Shown here: in pieces, positions 8,226-18,077 of the stretch
How positions within the stretch are numbered: position 1 is the first letter of the stretch
Layout: every line of letters begins with the position of its first letter
NCBI RefSeq assembly: GCF_003339505.1
Contig: NZ_QPIW01000022.1
Coordinates: 1-64,000, forward strand
Reading direction: 5' to 3'
Source: Runella aurantiaca
Lineage (GTDB): Bacteria; Bacteroidota; Bacteroidia; Cytophagales; Spirosomataceae
Length of the DNA stretch: 64,000 bases
Position numbers and translations under genes: made by a program
The notes under the pieces: generated by a model
Seen by the model: the letters and a program-made list of their open reading frames with translations, nothing else
Told to the model about the DNA's origin: nothing
Database searches by the model: none

Positions 8226-10259
8226 CTAAAGTTTCTTTTTATTGGACTTTACCCTTGTTTTCAAAACTTCTTTCGTCACCGTTTTGACGGCTTTTGATTC
8301 TTTCGTTTCTGGCGGTTTGACAATTTTCGGTTCGATTGGTTTAAAGCCAGCTTTGGTTAAAATTTCAAGCTTTGTTGGTTTCTCTTTTATTCGCCAGCTA
8401 AACCCTTCAAGTTCTTTGTCATCTCCTTTTATACTCTGCGGAGGAATGAAACGACCATCGGGTTGGCCCACAAATTGAATTCGATGTACTTGGTTACGAC
8501 GGAAATTGAGCGTCATCTTGGCACATTCCACGCGGTTCATTCCCATGGCTTTTTTTTCTTCGTTGGCCGCAAAATAGATACTCTCGCCGTTGCCTTCCAC
8601 AAATACACGTTGCAGTCGGGTGCTGTCGTCAAAATAAGCCGTAATTCGTCGTCCCTTTACTTGATTAAAATTGAGAAGGGTATCCTGTGAAATAACAAAT
8701 GATTTTGCTTTCAGGTACATGGTTCTCAACTTTTGTTCGACCATCTGCGCCACGATTGAATCGGCCTCCAACTGATACTTAGACGACCAGATGATGGGCT
8801 TCTTTAGAAACGTAATGTTGGAGTCCAATGAGTTGTAAATCAGTGAATCACAGCGGCTTTGAAGGTCTTTTTTGTACAATAGCACGTTTTTGTACCCAAT
8901 TAACTTTCGGGGTTTTTGTGCATTAGATGTATCTGCTTTTTGGTTTACGAGTGCGTCTTTGGCGGGCTTAGAAAGCTCACGCCCCGAGGCGGGCAAAGGT
9001 AAAATACTGAGCAATGAATCAGCACTTGCCTTCGTTTTGACCGCGATACGTTTTGCTAAATTGGCCTGATTGGACGGGGTCATTTCCTTTAAAAAAACAT
9101 TACTTTTTCTCCCTTTGAGCGAAAAACCAACTACAGGTTTTGCCTTAGCCAAAGAATCAGCGTCAACTTTATTTTTGTCAAGTTGCTTGCTGGATAAATT
9201 TGGTTTTGAGGTCGTAGCTGTGGTTGTATCTGGTTGTATATCAATAGAGTAAAGGGTATCGGCTGTCATAAAAAGGGTATCTTTTGAAATGACAGACCGC
9301 GTTAGGGCGTGTCCCCAAACCTTTGAAATGCCCAATTTGCCGTTGTAGATTCCGAAATCACCGTTGAGAATCGTGTCGTCGTTTTTGGAAACTATTTCTA
9401 CTTTTCCCTTGGCAAACCCTTTTTTGTTTAGGTTGTCAAAGGAGAGTGAGTCGCCAGTGAGGGTGTAGTCTGGATTGTCAATGGTGGTGCGGGTTCTGAA
9501 CAGCGACTCGCCAGTATCGGTGTTATATGAGCCATTTTTGGCAATGACCGTTCCTTCCTTGCTTACTACTTTGGTGGGGCTTTTAAAATCGGCGATTTTG
9601 GTCAGTGAGTTATAAATGAGGGTGTCGGTGGTCAGCGTGTACTTTTTATTGACCAGTTTGACGTTGGTGTAATAAGTGGAAACCTTGGTACGGGTGTCAT
9701 AATAGCCAATGTTGCTGGTCAGGGTGTTTTCGGCATCAATGATTTTTCCTTTGTTGGGATAAAAAGCAACGCCCGTTGCCATGTCGTATTCAATCTTGGT
9801 TGATGTAACGGTTCTTTTGCGGTCTTTGAGATTGACTACTTTTCCCATCACTTTGGCCAAACGGCTATTTCCGTAGTAAAACAGGGTATCACCCGTTACG
9901 GTAATGGTATCACCTTGCACAATCCTAACATTGCCGTAAGCCTCAATGGCGTTGGAGGCCACGTTGTGAATGGCCAAGTTACAATACATCAGCGCACCTT
10001 TGTGACGAAAAACCACTTTGTTGACTACCCTGCGTACTTCACTTCCATCCGTCATTTTCATGACGGTCATGCTGTCGGCACCCAGCAAAAAAACCTTATC
10101 TTCTCCTTGATTGGGAGAAGAAGGGCCTGCGGAAGGGCGTTGGGCATAGGTGAATACGGAACTGAAGACGCTCATGAGAATGATAAGTCGTTTAATCCCA
10201 TATACGCAGAATAAGGCTTTGGGGTTGCAATGGATATGGCTAATTTTTGAAAAAATCAT
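8226..10259 (-). CDS. OstA/LptA-like outer membrane biogenesis protein
   Basis: About 677 residues if the first ATG is used; a later start near MSVFSSVFTYAQ (about residue 29) would give a cleaner signal peptide. The N-terminal half is made of repeated beta strands of the OstA/LptA jellyroll: YGNVRIVQGDTITVTGDTLF, then similar units with the GD(T/S)L pattern at about 20-30 residue spacing. These proteins bind lipopolysaccharide in the periplasm. The second half is rich in Lys and low in recognised domains, ending in a strongly basic tail. The length is normal for Bacteroidota OstA-like proteins. Confidence 0.82.
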   Translation of the reverse strand: MIFSKISHIHCNPKALFCVYGIKRLIILMSVFSSVFTYAQRPSAGPSSPNQGEDKVFLLGADSMTVMKMTDGSEVRRVVNKVVFRHKGALMYCNLAIHNVASNAIEAYGNVRIVQGDTITVTGDTLFYYGNSRLAKVMGKVVNLKDRKRTVTSTKIEYDMATGVAFYPNKGKIIDAENTLTSNIGYYDTRTKVSTYYTNVKLVNKKYTLTTDTLIYNSLTKIADFKSPTKVVSKEGTVIAKNGSYNTDTGESLFRTRTTIDNPDYTLTGDSLSFDNLNKKGFAKGKVEIVSKNDDTILNGDFGIYNGKLGISKVWGHALTRSVISKDTLFMTADTLYSIDIQPDTTTATTSKPNLSSKQLDKNKVDADSLAKAKPVVGFSLKGRKSNVFLKEMTPSNQANLAKRIAVKTKASADSLLSILPLPASGRELSKPAKDALVNQKADTSNAQKPRKLIGYKNVLLYKKDLQSRCDSLIYNSLDSNITFLKKPIIWSSKYQLEADSIVAQMVEQKLRTMYLKAKSFVISQDTLLNFNQVKGRRITAYFDDSTRLQRVFVEGNGESIYFAANEEKKAMGMNRVECAKMTLNFRRNQVHRIQFVGQPDGRFIPPQSIKGDDKELEGFSWRIKEKPTKLEILTKAGFKPIEPKIVKPPETKESKAVKTVTKEVLKTRVKSNKKKL

Positions 10260-10655
10260 AAAATCAATAAAAAGTGTCGTTCACACAGGCGACGGGCCAC
10301 TAGGCTGCCTTGTGCATTATTAACGCACAAAATTAGCTAAAAACTGACGTTAGCGTGATTCTTAACATACATTAACGGTTTTTTTAGAAAAAAGGACTCG
10401 GACGGTCAAAATAATTGAGGGGCTTAGATTGCCATATAGCCGCAGCAGCCTTTTTCATAATTTATTTGAGCAGAAGTTTCGGTTCAAATTATTTGTCCCA
10501 CAATTGATTCCATGGTCATTGCATCAGGACGCAGCAAATCCACTTCATTACCGTTAATTTGCCTTTGTATCATAATACATGCTTATTTTCAGCATTAATA
10601 TACTATTTACTTTGAAAATACATAAATTTCAATGCCGATAACTAACCATCTTAAC
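10260..10655. other. Divergent intergenic region
   Basis: About 400 bases between the OstA-like gene (minus) and the esterase gene (plus). It is AT-rich in its right half and must hold promoters for both directions. A TACTTTG box at about 10609-10615 is close to the Bacteroidota -7 element for the esterase but lacks one spacer base. I see no gene, RNA or repeat. Confidence 0.4.
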
Positions 10656-11600
10656 ATGAAAACCCTAACTTTCTTCCTCACTTTTATTTCTTTTCTTGCT
10701 ATGGCTCAGCCCAAAGAAATCAATGCCGAAAAGACGGCCATTGTTTCCTCTAAACACTGGTTAGATATTGATTACGTTGGCGACGGCATGATGGGGCATC
10801 GGTTGGATATTCATTTGCCTTCGGTGGGTAAAGCACCTTTTCCAATCGTAGTGGCGATATACGGAAGTGCCTGGTTTTCCAATGCTGCCAAAGGCACCGT
10901 GTTTACTGATGGATTAGGCCAAACACTTCTGAACAATGGTTTTGCCGTAGTAAGCATTAATCACCGTTCGAGCAGCGACGCCAAGTTTCCCGCCCAAATT
11001 CAGGACGTGAAAGCAGCCATACGATTTGTACGGGCCAATGCGGCCAAATTTTCAATGGATGACTCGTTTATCGGCGTCACGGGCTGGTCGTCGGGCGGGC
11101 ATTTGACTGCCTTGACGGGAACCACCAATACCACCCAAACGCACTCTATCCACGGCTTGGAGGTAGATATCGAAGGCAGTTTAGGCAAACATACGCAAAC
11201 AAGCAGCAAGGTAAACGCGGTCGTGGATTGGTTTGGGCCGACGGATTTTCTCATCATGGACCAATGCGGCAGTTCATTTGCACACAACGAAGCCAAATCG
11301 CCCGAATCCTCATTGATAGGCGGCGCCATTCAGGATAATCCCGACAAATGCGCCTTGGCCAATCCCATTTCGTACGTTAACGCTCAAAACCCTCCGTTCC
11401 TGATTTTTCATGGCGACAAAGACCCGCTCGTTCCCCATTGTCAAAGCGAAAAACTCTACGAAGCCTTACAGAAAAACAACGTCAAAAGTGAGCTAATCAT
11501 CATTCCGGGCGGCGGTCATGGCCCGGGCGTGATGATTGAAAAGTACTATGAAAAGATGGTTGCGTTTTTTAAGGGGGAGTTGGGGAAGGTTAAAAAGTGA
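10656..11600 (+). CDS. Secreted alpha/beta hydrolase (esterase)
   Basis: About 314 residues. The start at 10656 (MKTLTFFLTFISFLAMAQ) puts a signal peptide at the N-terminus; the upstream ATG at 10632 would hide it. The fold is BD-FAE/carboxylesterase-like: the nucleophile elbow GWSSGG (Ser about 151), an HGDKDPLVP segment with the catalytic Asp and GGGHGPG with the catalytic His. Lipase-like esterases of this type remove acyl groups from polysaccharides. Downstream genes are another esterase, an acetylxylan-esterase-like hydrolase and a glycosidase, so a role in deacylating plant polysaccharide is likely. Confidence 0.85.
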   Translation: MKTLTFFLTFISFLAMAQPKEINAEKTAIVSSKHWLDIDYVGDGMMGHRLDIHLPSVGKAPFPIVVAIYGSAWFSNAAKGTVFTDGLGQTLLNNGFAVVSINHRSSSDAKFPAQIQDVKAAIRFVRANAAKFSMDDSFIGVTGWSSGGHLTALTGTTNTTQTHSIHGLEVDIEGSLGKHTQTSSKVNAVVDWFGPTDFLIMDQCGSSFAHNEAKSPESSLIGGAIQDNPDKCALANPISYVNAQNPPFLIFHGDKDPLVPHCQSEKLYEALQKNNVKSELIIIPGGGHGPGVMIEKYYEKMVAFFKGELGKVKK

Positions 11601-11628
11601 AGATTAGCCCCAACTTTATTCATCTATC

Positions 11629-11662
11629 ATTAAGCCAAATTGACGGTTAAATTTGGCTTAAT
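11629..11662. terminator. Perfect 12-bp hairpin after the first esterase
   Basis: ATTAAGCCAAAT pairs with ATTTGGCTTAAT across a 10-base loop, 28 bases after the stop codon. There is no strong T tract, so it may be a processing or attenuation hairpin rather than a full terminator. A partial copy of one arm (AAGCCAAATTGA) recurs at about 11684. Confidence 0.5.
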
Positions 11663-11784
11663 GTGGGGTAAAAACAACAGATAAAGCCAAATTGAATGGT
11701 TATTCATTAAAACGCAGGCCTGTCACTACTCACTTTGGCGTTTGAAAAACGAGTAGTTTTTCTCTTTTTTTGATTTGATAAGTT

Positions 11785-13311
11785 ATGAAAATACTTCCCA
11801 ATCTTCTACTGGTAGGATTGCTTGTGGTAGGGCTAAAAACGCAGGCGCAATACGACATTGTCAATACCGAAAATGGGGCTATATCAGGCCTAAAAAGTGG
11901 CGACATTCATATTTATAAAGGGATTTCTTTTGCCGCCCCACCCGTGGGCGACTTGCGCTGGAAAGCCCCTCAGCCTGCCAAAAACTGGCAAGGCGTTCGC
12001 AAATGCGAGGCTTTTTCGGCCAGTCCGATTCAGTCCAAACCTGCGCCGTTTTATTGCTGGACCGAAGAGTTTATTGCCCCACCGGAGCCGTTGAGTGAAG
12101 ATTGCCTGTACCTCAATGTCTGGACAGGTGCGAAGTTGGCCTACGAGAATCGTCCCGTTTTTGTGTGGATTTATGGCGGAGGTTTTTCGTCGGGTTCGGC
12201 CGCTTGCGCCATTTACGACGGTGAAGAAATGGCAAAAAAAGGGGTTGTTTTTGTGAGTATTAATTATCGGGTCGGCGCGTTGGGTTTTATGGCGCATCCT
12301 GAGTTGAGTAAAGAACAAAACAACGCATCAGGAAATTATGGTTTATTGGACCAGATTGCGGCCCTCAAATGGATTCAAAACAACATTGCCGCCTTTGGCG
12401 GCGACCCCAACAACGTTACCATCGCAGGGCAGTCGGCAGGGTCGATGAGCGTCAATTGTTTGGTGGCTTCGCCCTTAGCCAAGCGCCTTTTCCACCGCGC
12501 CATTGCCCAAAGCGGCGGGATGCTTTCCAACCGAATTCCGACGTCGTTGGCGGATGCCGAAAAAATGGGGGAAGCTTTTCAGAAGAAGGCGAATGCAGCC
12601 AATTTGGCAGAATTACGCAAAAAAACACCCGAAGAAATTTTGGCTGCGACGCAGGGCGGCATTCGTTTTGGCATTACGCTCGACGGCCACGTGTTGCCTA
12701 CGGATATTTTCAATCATTTTAAAGAAGGCAAACACAACGACGTGCCGCTGATGGCGGGCTGGGTCACGGGCGACGGCAGTATCACGGGCGGACAGGCGCT
12801 TTCGGCTGAAAAATTCAAACAACAATTGCGGGAAAAATACGGTGACAAGGCCGACGAATTTTTGAAGCTGTTTCCCGCCGCCACCGACGACGAAGCCAAA
12901 GCTGCCCAGTTGAAATTGGGTTTGCTTTCGTTTGCGGCCCGTTCGGCGCATTTGTGGGCGGGCTTCAATAAAAGCAGAGCCTATCTTTATCAGTTTACGC
13001 ACGTGCCGCCCGATAAGCCCAACTTCCCCAATTATGGCGCGTTTCACACCTCAGAAGTACCCTATGCGTTGCATACTTTGCACCGCTGGAATCGGCCTTG
13101 GCAGGAAGTTGACCGCCAATTGGAAAATAACATGGCCGATTATTGGGTGAATTTTGCCAAAACAGGCAACCCCAACGCCAAGGGCCTTCCCGAGTGGAAA
13201 GGCCACGATAAAAAGTCGGGCGTAGTGCTGGAATTGGGCGATAACGTGCAGGAGCGACCATCGCTGTTTAAGGCCGAATTTGAGCTGTTGGATAGCGTGC
13301 AAATAAAGTAA
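11785..13311 (+). CDS. Type-B carboxylesterase
   Basis: 508 residues with a signal peptide (LLVGLLVVGLKTQAQ). Type-B carboxylesterase architecture: oxyanion-hole segment WIYGGGFSSGS, the conserved EDCLYLNVW block, nucleophile elbow GQSAGS (Ser about 214) and the C-terminal AFHTSEVPY with the catalytic His. Length is typical. These enzymes hydrolyse carboxylic esters; the substrate is unknown. It begins 184 bp after the first esterase and is followed by a further hydrolase 28 bp downstream, suggesting one operon. Confidence 0.93.
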   Translation: MKILPNLLLVGLLVVGLKTQAQYDIVNTENGAISGLKSGDIHIYKGISFAAPPVGDLRWKAPQPAKNWQGVRKCEAFSASPIQSKPAPFYCWTEEFIAPPEPLSEDCLYLNVWTGAKLAYENRPVFVWIYGGGFSSGSAACAIYDGEEMAKKGVVFVSINYRVGALGFMAHPELSKEQNNASGNYGLLDQIAALKWIQNNIAAFGGDPNNVTIAGQSAGSMSVNCLVASPLAKRLFHRAIAQSGGMLSNRIPTSLADAEKMGEAFQKKANAANLAELRKKTPEEILAATQGGIRFGITLDGHVLPTDIFNHFKEGKHNDVPLMAGWVTGDGSITGGQALSAEKFKQQLREKYGDKADEFLKLFPAATDDEAKAAQLKLGLLSFAARSAHLWAGFNKSRAYLYQFTHVPPDKPNFPNYGAFHTSEVPYALHTLHRWNRPWQEVDRQLENNMADYWVNFAKTGNPNAKGLPEWKGHDKKSGVVLELGDNVQERPSLFKAEFELLDSVQIK

Positions 13312-13339
13312 GCAAAACAGACGATAGAAACCCTCAAAA

Positions 13340-14632
13340 ATGAACGGAAAATCTTCTGCTTCCCGCCGCAAATTCATTAAAACTTCGGCAAGTATGGCGG
13401 CTTCTTTGGCGGTACTGCCCGATGCAATAGATGTATCGTTAGGGAATCATGTTTTTTCAACCCACACAGAAACAATGGCAACTCAGAAAAGCCTGATTGG
13501 CACGTACGGCGAATGGGCCGCTTCATTGGTAAAAAATATCCCTGCGTTATCGTTCAGACACGCCAAATGGAACAACGTAAAAACGTGGCAGAAAGAAGCC
13601 CTTGCCAAAGCCAGTGAGCTGATTTTTAAACCCGATTTGGGCAAAATACCCGCCGTTATGGTCGAAAAAAAATACGCGTATGATGGCCTAGACATTGAAG
13701 AGTTGTCGTGGCAATTGCCCTATGGCCGCCCGACCAAAGCCTATCTTTTGAAGCCCCAAGGAGCAACCAAACCCTTGCCTGCGATTCTGGCGCTTCACGA
13801 CCACGGCGGCAATAAATACTTTGGTAAACGTAAAATCGTGCGCCTTTCGGACGACATGCACCCGCTGTTGGTTGAGCATCAGGAGCATTATTACGGAGGT
13901 AAAGCCTGGGCAAATGAGCTTGCCAAGCGCGGTTATGTGGTGTTGGTTCATGATACATTTGCGTTTGAAAGTCGCCGGGTATTATACGACGAAGTCGCTG
14001 GGTATTCATGGGGACCGCTCAAAACGGAAGGCAAATCGGATGCTGACCCCGAAAAAACAGAAAATATCCAAGCCTACAATACTTGGGCGGGGGAGCACGA
14101 GCACGTTATGTCTAAATCATTGTTTTGCGGCGGCACCACGTGGCCTGGCGTGGTTTTGGCCGAAGACCAAATTGCCTTGGATATTTTAAGCAATCGTCCC
14201 GAAGTAGACAAGAACCGCATCGGCTGTGCGGGACTGTCGGGTGGTGGATTACGGACGGCGTACTTAGGTGGATTGGATGCGCGTATCAAATGCGCGGTGT
14301 GCGTGGGTTTTATGTCAACGTGGGATGATTTTATTTTGCACAAATCGTACACGCACACGTGGATGCTGTACGTGCCGTTGTTGCCCAATTATTTAGATTT
14401 TCCTGAGATTTTGGGGATACGGGCGCCTTTGCCAACGATGGTGCAAAACAACAATGACGATGACTTATTTACGTTGCCAGAAATGAAAAAAGCCGACACC
14501 CAACTCCGTGAAATCTTTGCCAAAGCGGGAGCGGAAGACAAATACCAAGGGAAGTTCTATGACGGTGAGCATAAGTTTGACCAACCCATGCAAAAAGACG
14601 CGTTTGAGTGGTTTGATAAATGGCTTTCCTGA
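13340..14632 (+). CDS. Tat-exported alpha/beta hydrolase, acetyl xylan esterase-like
   Basis: 430 residues. The N-terminus carries a twin-arginine signal (SRRKFIK followed by a hydrophobic stretch), so the folded enzyme is probably exported by Tat. The catalytic core shows ALHDHGG, GLSGGG (nucleophile Ser about 297), and the C-terminal DGEHKFD with the catalytic His. This resembles the dienelactone-hydrolase/acetyl xylan esterase group. It is 28 bp after the carboxylesterase and its end overlaps or abuts the next frame, so the genes are co-transcribed. Confidence 0.85.
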   Translation: MNGKSSASRRKFIKTSASMAASLAVLPDAIDVSLGNHVFSTHTETMATQKSLIGTYGEWAASLVKNIPALSFRHAKWNNVKTWQKEALAKASELIFKPDLGKIPAVMVEKKYAYDGLDIEELSWQLPYGRPTKAYLLKPQGATKPLPAILALHDHGGNKYFGKRKIVRLSDDMHPLLVEHQEHYYGGKAWANELAKRGYVVLVHDTFAFESRRVLYDEVAGYSWGPLKTEGKSDADPEKTENIQAYNTWAGEHEHVMSKSLFCGGTTWPGVVLAEDQIALDILSNRPEVDKNRIGCAGLSGGGLRTAYLGGLDARIKCAVCVGFMSTWDDFILHKSYTHTWMLYVPLLPNYLDFPEILGIRAPLPTMVQNNNDDDLFTLPEMKKADTQLREIFAKAGAEDKYQGKFYDGEHKFDQPMQKDAFEWFDKWLS

Positions 14633-14676
14633 AAAATGTAGACTTGCCAGCTCGTTCTACCTACCCAAAACCTATC

Positions 14677-16128
14677 ATGAAAATTTTCTTCTCTTTCCTC
14701 TGCGCGTTTATTGTGCACTTTGTCGCAGTGGCGCAAACCTTGGCGTTACTGCCGCAAAACCCGCATTATTTTACGTACAGGGGCAAACCGACCGTCATTG
14801 TGGGCTCGGGTGAACACTACGGCGCCGTGATGAACCTTGATTTTAATTACGATACTTATCTCAAAACCCAGCAAGTCGACGGGCTTAACACAACTCGGTT
14901 GTTTACGGGTGCGTACTACGAAAAGCCGGGGGCGTTTGGTATTCAAAAAAACACCATGGCCCCCGCCGACGACCGTTTGCTATTGCCGTGGAAAAAAGTA
15001 AATGATAAATACGACCTTAATGTGTGGGACGAAGCGTTTTTTGCGCGTTTGCATGACTTCATGAAAAAGGCCGAGCAGAGCGGGGTGATTGTGGAAATCT
15101 GCCTTTTTTCGTCGTATTACGGGGCGGGTTGGGCGTATCATCCTTTCAATGGCCGAAATAACGTCAATCAAACGCCTACCGACCTCGCGCCCAATAAAGT
15201 CAATACGCTCGACAATGGCGCAATCCTAAAATTTCAGGAAGCTTATACCCGAAAATTGGTGCAGGAATTGAATCAATACGACCATTTTTACTTCGAAATT
15301 CAGAACGAACCTTGGGCCGAAGGCAAAGATACGGTGTTGATTTGGAACGATTATATGGGCGCTGATGATTTGAAACAACCTGGAAATAATTGGAAAAATA
15401 CGCTCGAAGTTGCCTCCGCCAAATCACGCGATTGGCACAAAAATGTTTCAGGTTGGATTGTAAACCAAGAAAAAAGCCTCGCGAAAAAACACCTGATTTC
15501 GCACAATATCGCCAATTTTAAATTGCCCGTTTTTGTGTCAGACTCCAATATTTCTATCTATACGTTTCACTACGCACACCCTGAGGCGGCTGGCCTGAAT
15601 TATCGCCTCAACAAAGTTGTCGGTTTTAATGAAACGGGCTTTGCCGGAAAAAGCGACGATACTTATCGCCGACAAGCATGGCGATTTATGATGAGCGGCG
15701 GCGGACTTTTTGGCCATTTAGACTACTCGTTTTCGGTAGGCTCGGAAGATGGAAAAGATTTGACCAACAACGCCCCCGGCGGCGGAAGTCCGACGCTGAG
15801 AAGGCAGTTCAAAATGCTGAAAAATCAACTGGAACGGATGGATTTGGCCACGCTCAAGCCCGATGCTTCCTTTTTGGGGCACGCCGAAGGTGCTTTTGTG
15901 TATTCGATGAAAGACCGCCAGCAATATTTGGTGTATGCCGAGCCGCTTTTGGCGCAACCTTGTCGGATAAACTTACAGTTGCCCAAAGGAAACTATTCAG
16001 CTACATGGACGGATGTAGTGACTGGAAACACCCTTAAAACTGAAAATGTGAGCGTTGCGGCTTATTCTATTATGCTTCAAAGTCCCGCTGGTATAAATGA
16101 TAAGACGCTGGTGTTGAAAAAGTTGTAA
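14677..16128 (+). CDS. Secreted GH5-like glycoside hydrolase
   Basis: 483 residues from MKIFFSFLCAFIVHFVAVAQ; the ORF opens upstream at 14620, but the ATG at 14677 gives a clear signal peptide and avoids overlap with the hydrolase. The protein is a TIM-barrel glycosidase of the cellulase-like clan: FEIQNEPWAEG holds the putative acid/base Glu after Asn, and VGFNETGFAG (about residue 320) the putative nucleophile Glu. A C-terminal beta domain follows after about residue 400. With three esterases upstream, the cluster looks like a small polysaccharide degradation unit. Substrate is not inferable. Confidence 0.82.
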   Translation: MKIFFSFLCAFIVHFVAVAQTLALLPQNPHYFTYRGKPTVIVGSGEHYGAVMNLDFNYDTYLKTQQVDGLNTTRLFTGAYYEKPGAFGIQKNTMAPADDRLLLPWKKVNDKYDLNVWDEAFFARLHDFMKKAEQSGVIVEICLFSSYYGAGWAYHPFNGRNNVNQTPTDLAPNKVNTLDNGAILKFQEAYTRKLVQELNQYDHFYFEIQNEPWAEGKDTVLIWNDYMGADDLKQPGNNWKNTLEVASAKSRDWHKNVSGWIVNQEKSLAKKHLISHNIANFKLPVFVSDSNISIYTFHYAHPEAAGLNYRLNKVVGFNETGFAGKSDDTYRRQAWRFMMSGGGLFGHLDYSFSVGSEDGKDLTNNAPGGGSPTLRRQFKMLKNQLERMDLATLKPDASFLGHAEGAFVYSMKDRQQYLVYAEPLLAQPCRINLQLPKGNYSATWTDVVTGNTLKTENVSVAAYSIMLQSPAGINDKTLVLKKL

Positions 16129-16165
16129 GCCTTTATTGGCCCATAAATTTTGATAATTCGGTGTT

Positions 16166-17464
16166 TTAAGCGTCCGTTGAATCACCTTCTTCCTGCGTTA
16201 CCAATACCTTGTCAATTCTTGCACCGTCCATGTCAAAAATTTCGAACTTAAAACCATGCCAAGAGATGATTTCTCCCGTTTTGGGTACGTGCCCAAAATG
16301 TTCGAGCAAGAGACCTCCAATGGTGTTAAAAGGCATGTTGTCGTTGTATAAATCCAACTGGTCAAAATAGCTTAGAAAATCGTAAAAAGGCATCTGAGCA
16401 TCAGTGATATAAGTGCCATCTTCCCGCTGGACGATGCTGGTTTCGTCATCATAATTGGTATCGCTCACGTCGCCCACGAGGGCGTCCATCAGGTCATTTA
16501 GTGTTACGATTCCTTGTAAAGCCCCGTATTCATCAATGACCATACTGTAGTGTTGACGGTTTTCTTGAAGGCGTTCGAGCGCAATGTAGGCCGAACTGCT
16601 GTCGGGTAGGTATTGGGGTTCTTTAATCAACGCCTCCAAATCAAGGGGGCGGTTTTCCATGACCTGCTGGAAAATATCTTTCATCAATACGACCCCGACC
16701 ACCTCGTCGACGGTGTTTCTACAAACGGGATAAACGGAGTGGATTTCACCCTTGATTTTTTCGCGTATTTCGTCGGGGCTATCGGTCAAATCGAGCCAAA
16801 CCAGCTGCATTCGGTGCGTCATGAGGGAGCCTACTTTGCGGTCGCCCAAATGAAATACCCGCTCCATGATTTCTTGCTCGATTTCCTGCACTTCGCCGCC
16901 GTCCGTTCCTTCCTGAATAAACGCTTTGATTTCTTCTTCCGTCACGCGGCTGTCGGCGGAGGGTTTTATCCGCAAAATTTTGAGTAAAAGATCAGACGTA
17001 TGGGTCAAAAGCCACACGAATGGCGAGGTAACTTTTGAAAGAATCTGCATCGGCAATGCCACTGCCTTGGCGATGCCCTCTGGATTGGTCAGACCGATGC
17101 GTTTGGGGACCAGTTCACCGACGACCAAAGAAATAAACGTAATCATCACCAGCACGCCCCCCACCGACAACGGGCGGCTGTAGGGTTTCAAGACCTCAAA
17201 TTGGTTTAAATAGTCTTGCCAATCGTTGGTCAGATTTTCACCCCCAAAAATACCCAATAAAATCCCGATGAGGGTGATGCCGATTTGAACTGTAGAAAGA
17301 AATTGATTGGGTGAATTGATAAGTTCTAAGGCTTGTTTGGCTGATTTGCTGCCTCGTTTGGCCGAATTTTCAAGTTTTACTTTGCGAGAAGAGACTACCG
17401 CGATTTCGGACATTGAGAAGATGCCGTTGATAATCGTAAGCAGAAATATGATAAATAATTCCAT
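16166..17464 (-). CDS. Hemolysin family protein (CNNM/CBS/CorC)
   Basis: 432 residues from the ATG at 17464, where the first membrane helix begins (MELFIIFLLTIINGIFSMSE); an upstream in-frame ATG at 17521 would add an uncharacteristic leader. Order: CNNM transmembrane domain (about 1-190; three or four helices), a CBS pair (about 210-335, with YSMVIDEYGALQGIVT), and a CorC/HlyC C-terminal domain with TIGGLLLEHFGHVP. Members are linked to magnesium and cobalt transport or, historically, haemolysis. It converges on the glycosidase gene. Confidence 0.92.
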   Translation of the reverse strand: MELFIIFLLTIINGIFSMSEIAVVSSRKVKLENSAKRGSKSAKQALELINSPNQFLSTVQIGITLIGILLGIFGGENLTNDWQDYLNQFEVLKPYSRPLSVGGVLVMITFISLVVGELVPKRIGLTNPEGIAKAVALPMQILSKVTSPFVWLLTHTSDLLLKILRIKPSADSRVTEEEIKAFIQEGTDGGEVQEIEQEIMERVFHLGDRKVGSLMTHRMQLVWLDLTDSPDEIREKIKGEIHSVYPVCRNTVDEVVGVVLMKDIFQQVMENRPLDLEALIKEPQYLPDSSSAYIALERLQENRQHYSMVIDEYGALQGIVTLNDLMDALVGDVSDTNYDDETSIVQREDGTYITDAQMPFYDFLSYFDQLDLYNDNMPFNTIGGLLLEHFGHVPKTGEIISWHGFKFEIFDMDGARIDKVLVTQEEGDSTDA

Positions 17465-18077
17465 GTAAGAGTTAAAAATTGAGAAAGATATTGCGATGAC
17501 GTCTACTCCATTGGCAAACAATTCTTTTACAGATGTGGTTTGCCGCGTTTTTGAAGGAGCATCAAAGAGGTATTTAATAGAAAAAACATGCCTGTTTCAA
17601 AGCATGAAGCGTCATTCTAAAAAATCACATGTTCATTGGGCGTTAGGTGGGGGTGGATTGAGTTTTCAAATAAAACGATAATCGAGCGTATCACCACTGG
17701 AATCAAAGATGATTAGTGACAAAAGATACCCTGTATGTTTTTGTAACAAGTTTTTCAACGAAGGTTGGTTTTATACAAATATGGTTCAAATTGGCTAAAA
17801 ATCATACATAAACCAAAAATTTGGTGGAAAGAAAGCATTAATCGCCCGAAAGAAAGTGGTACTTTCAGTTGACCACTGACTTAAAGATTAGGTTCTAAAT
17901 AGAGTAAGTAAGGCACAAATTGAGCTTGTGAAAAAAGAAGACTTCGGTATTTTGATGTCATCCAGAAAGCGTTTTTTTTGTCCACTCAAGTAGTTGAAAT
18001 ATCTATTTAACCAAGTCAATCCGTCGGGGCTAACCCACTCAATCCAGTAATAGAGAGGTTGTAATTGTACCAACAAA
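17465..18077. other. Divergent intergenic region upstream of GH31 gene
   Basis: About 610 bases between two divergent genes. Short frames on either strand (61-62 residues) have no recognisable content and no supporting neighbours. I see no RNA or insertion sequence. The length is large for this chromosome, so an unrecognised regulatory RNA or a decayed gene cannot be excluded. Confidence 0.35.

Noticed and set aside
17496-18076. Short frames in the gap before the GH31 gene
   Set aside because: No domain, no neighbours, no supporting start context.
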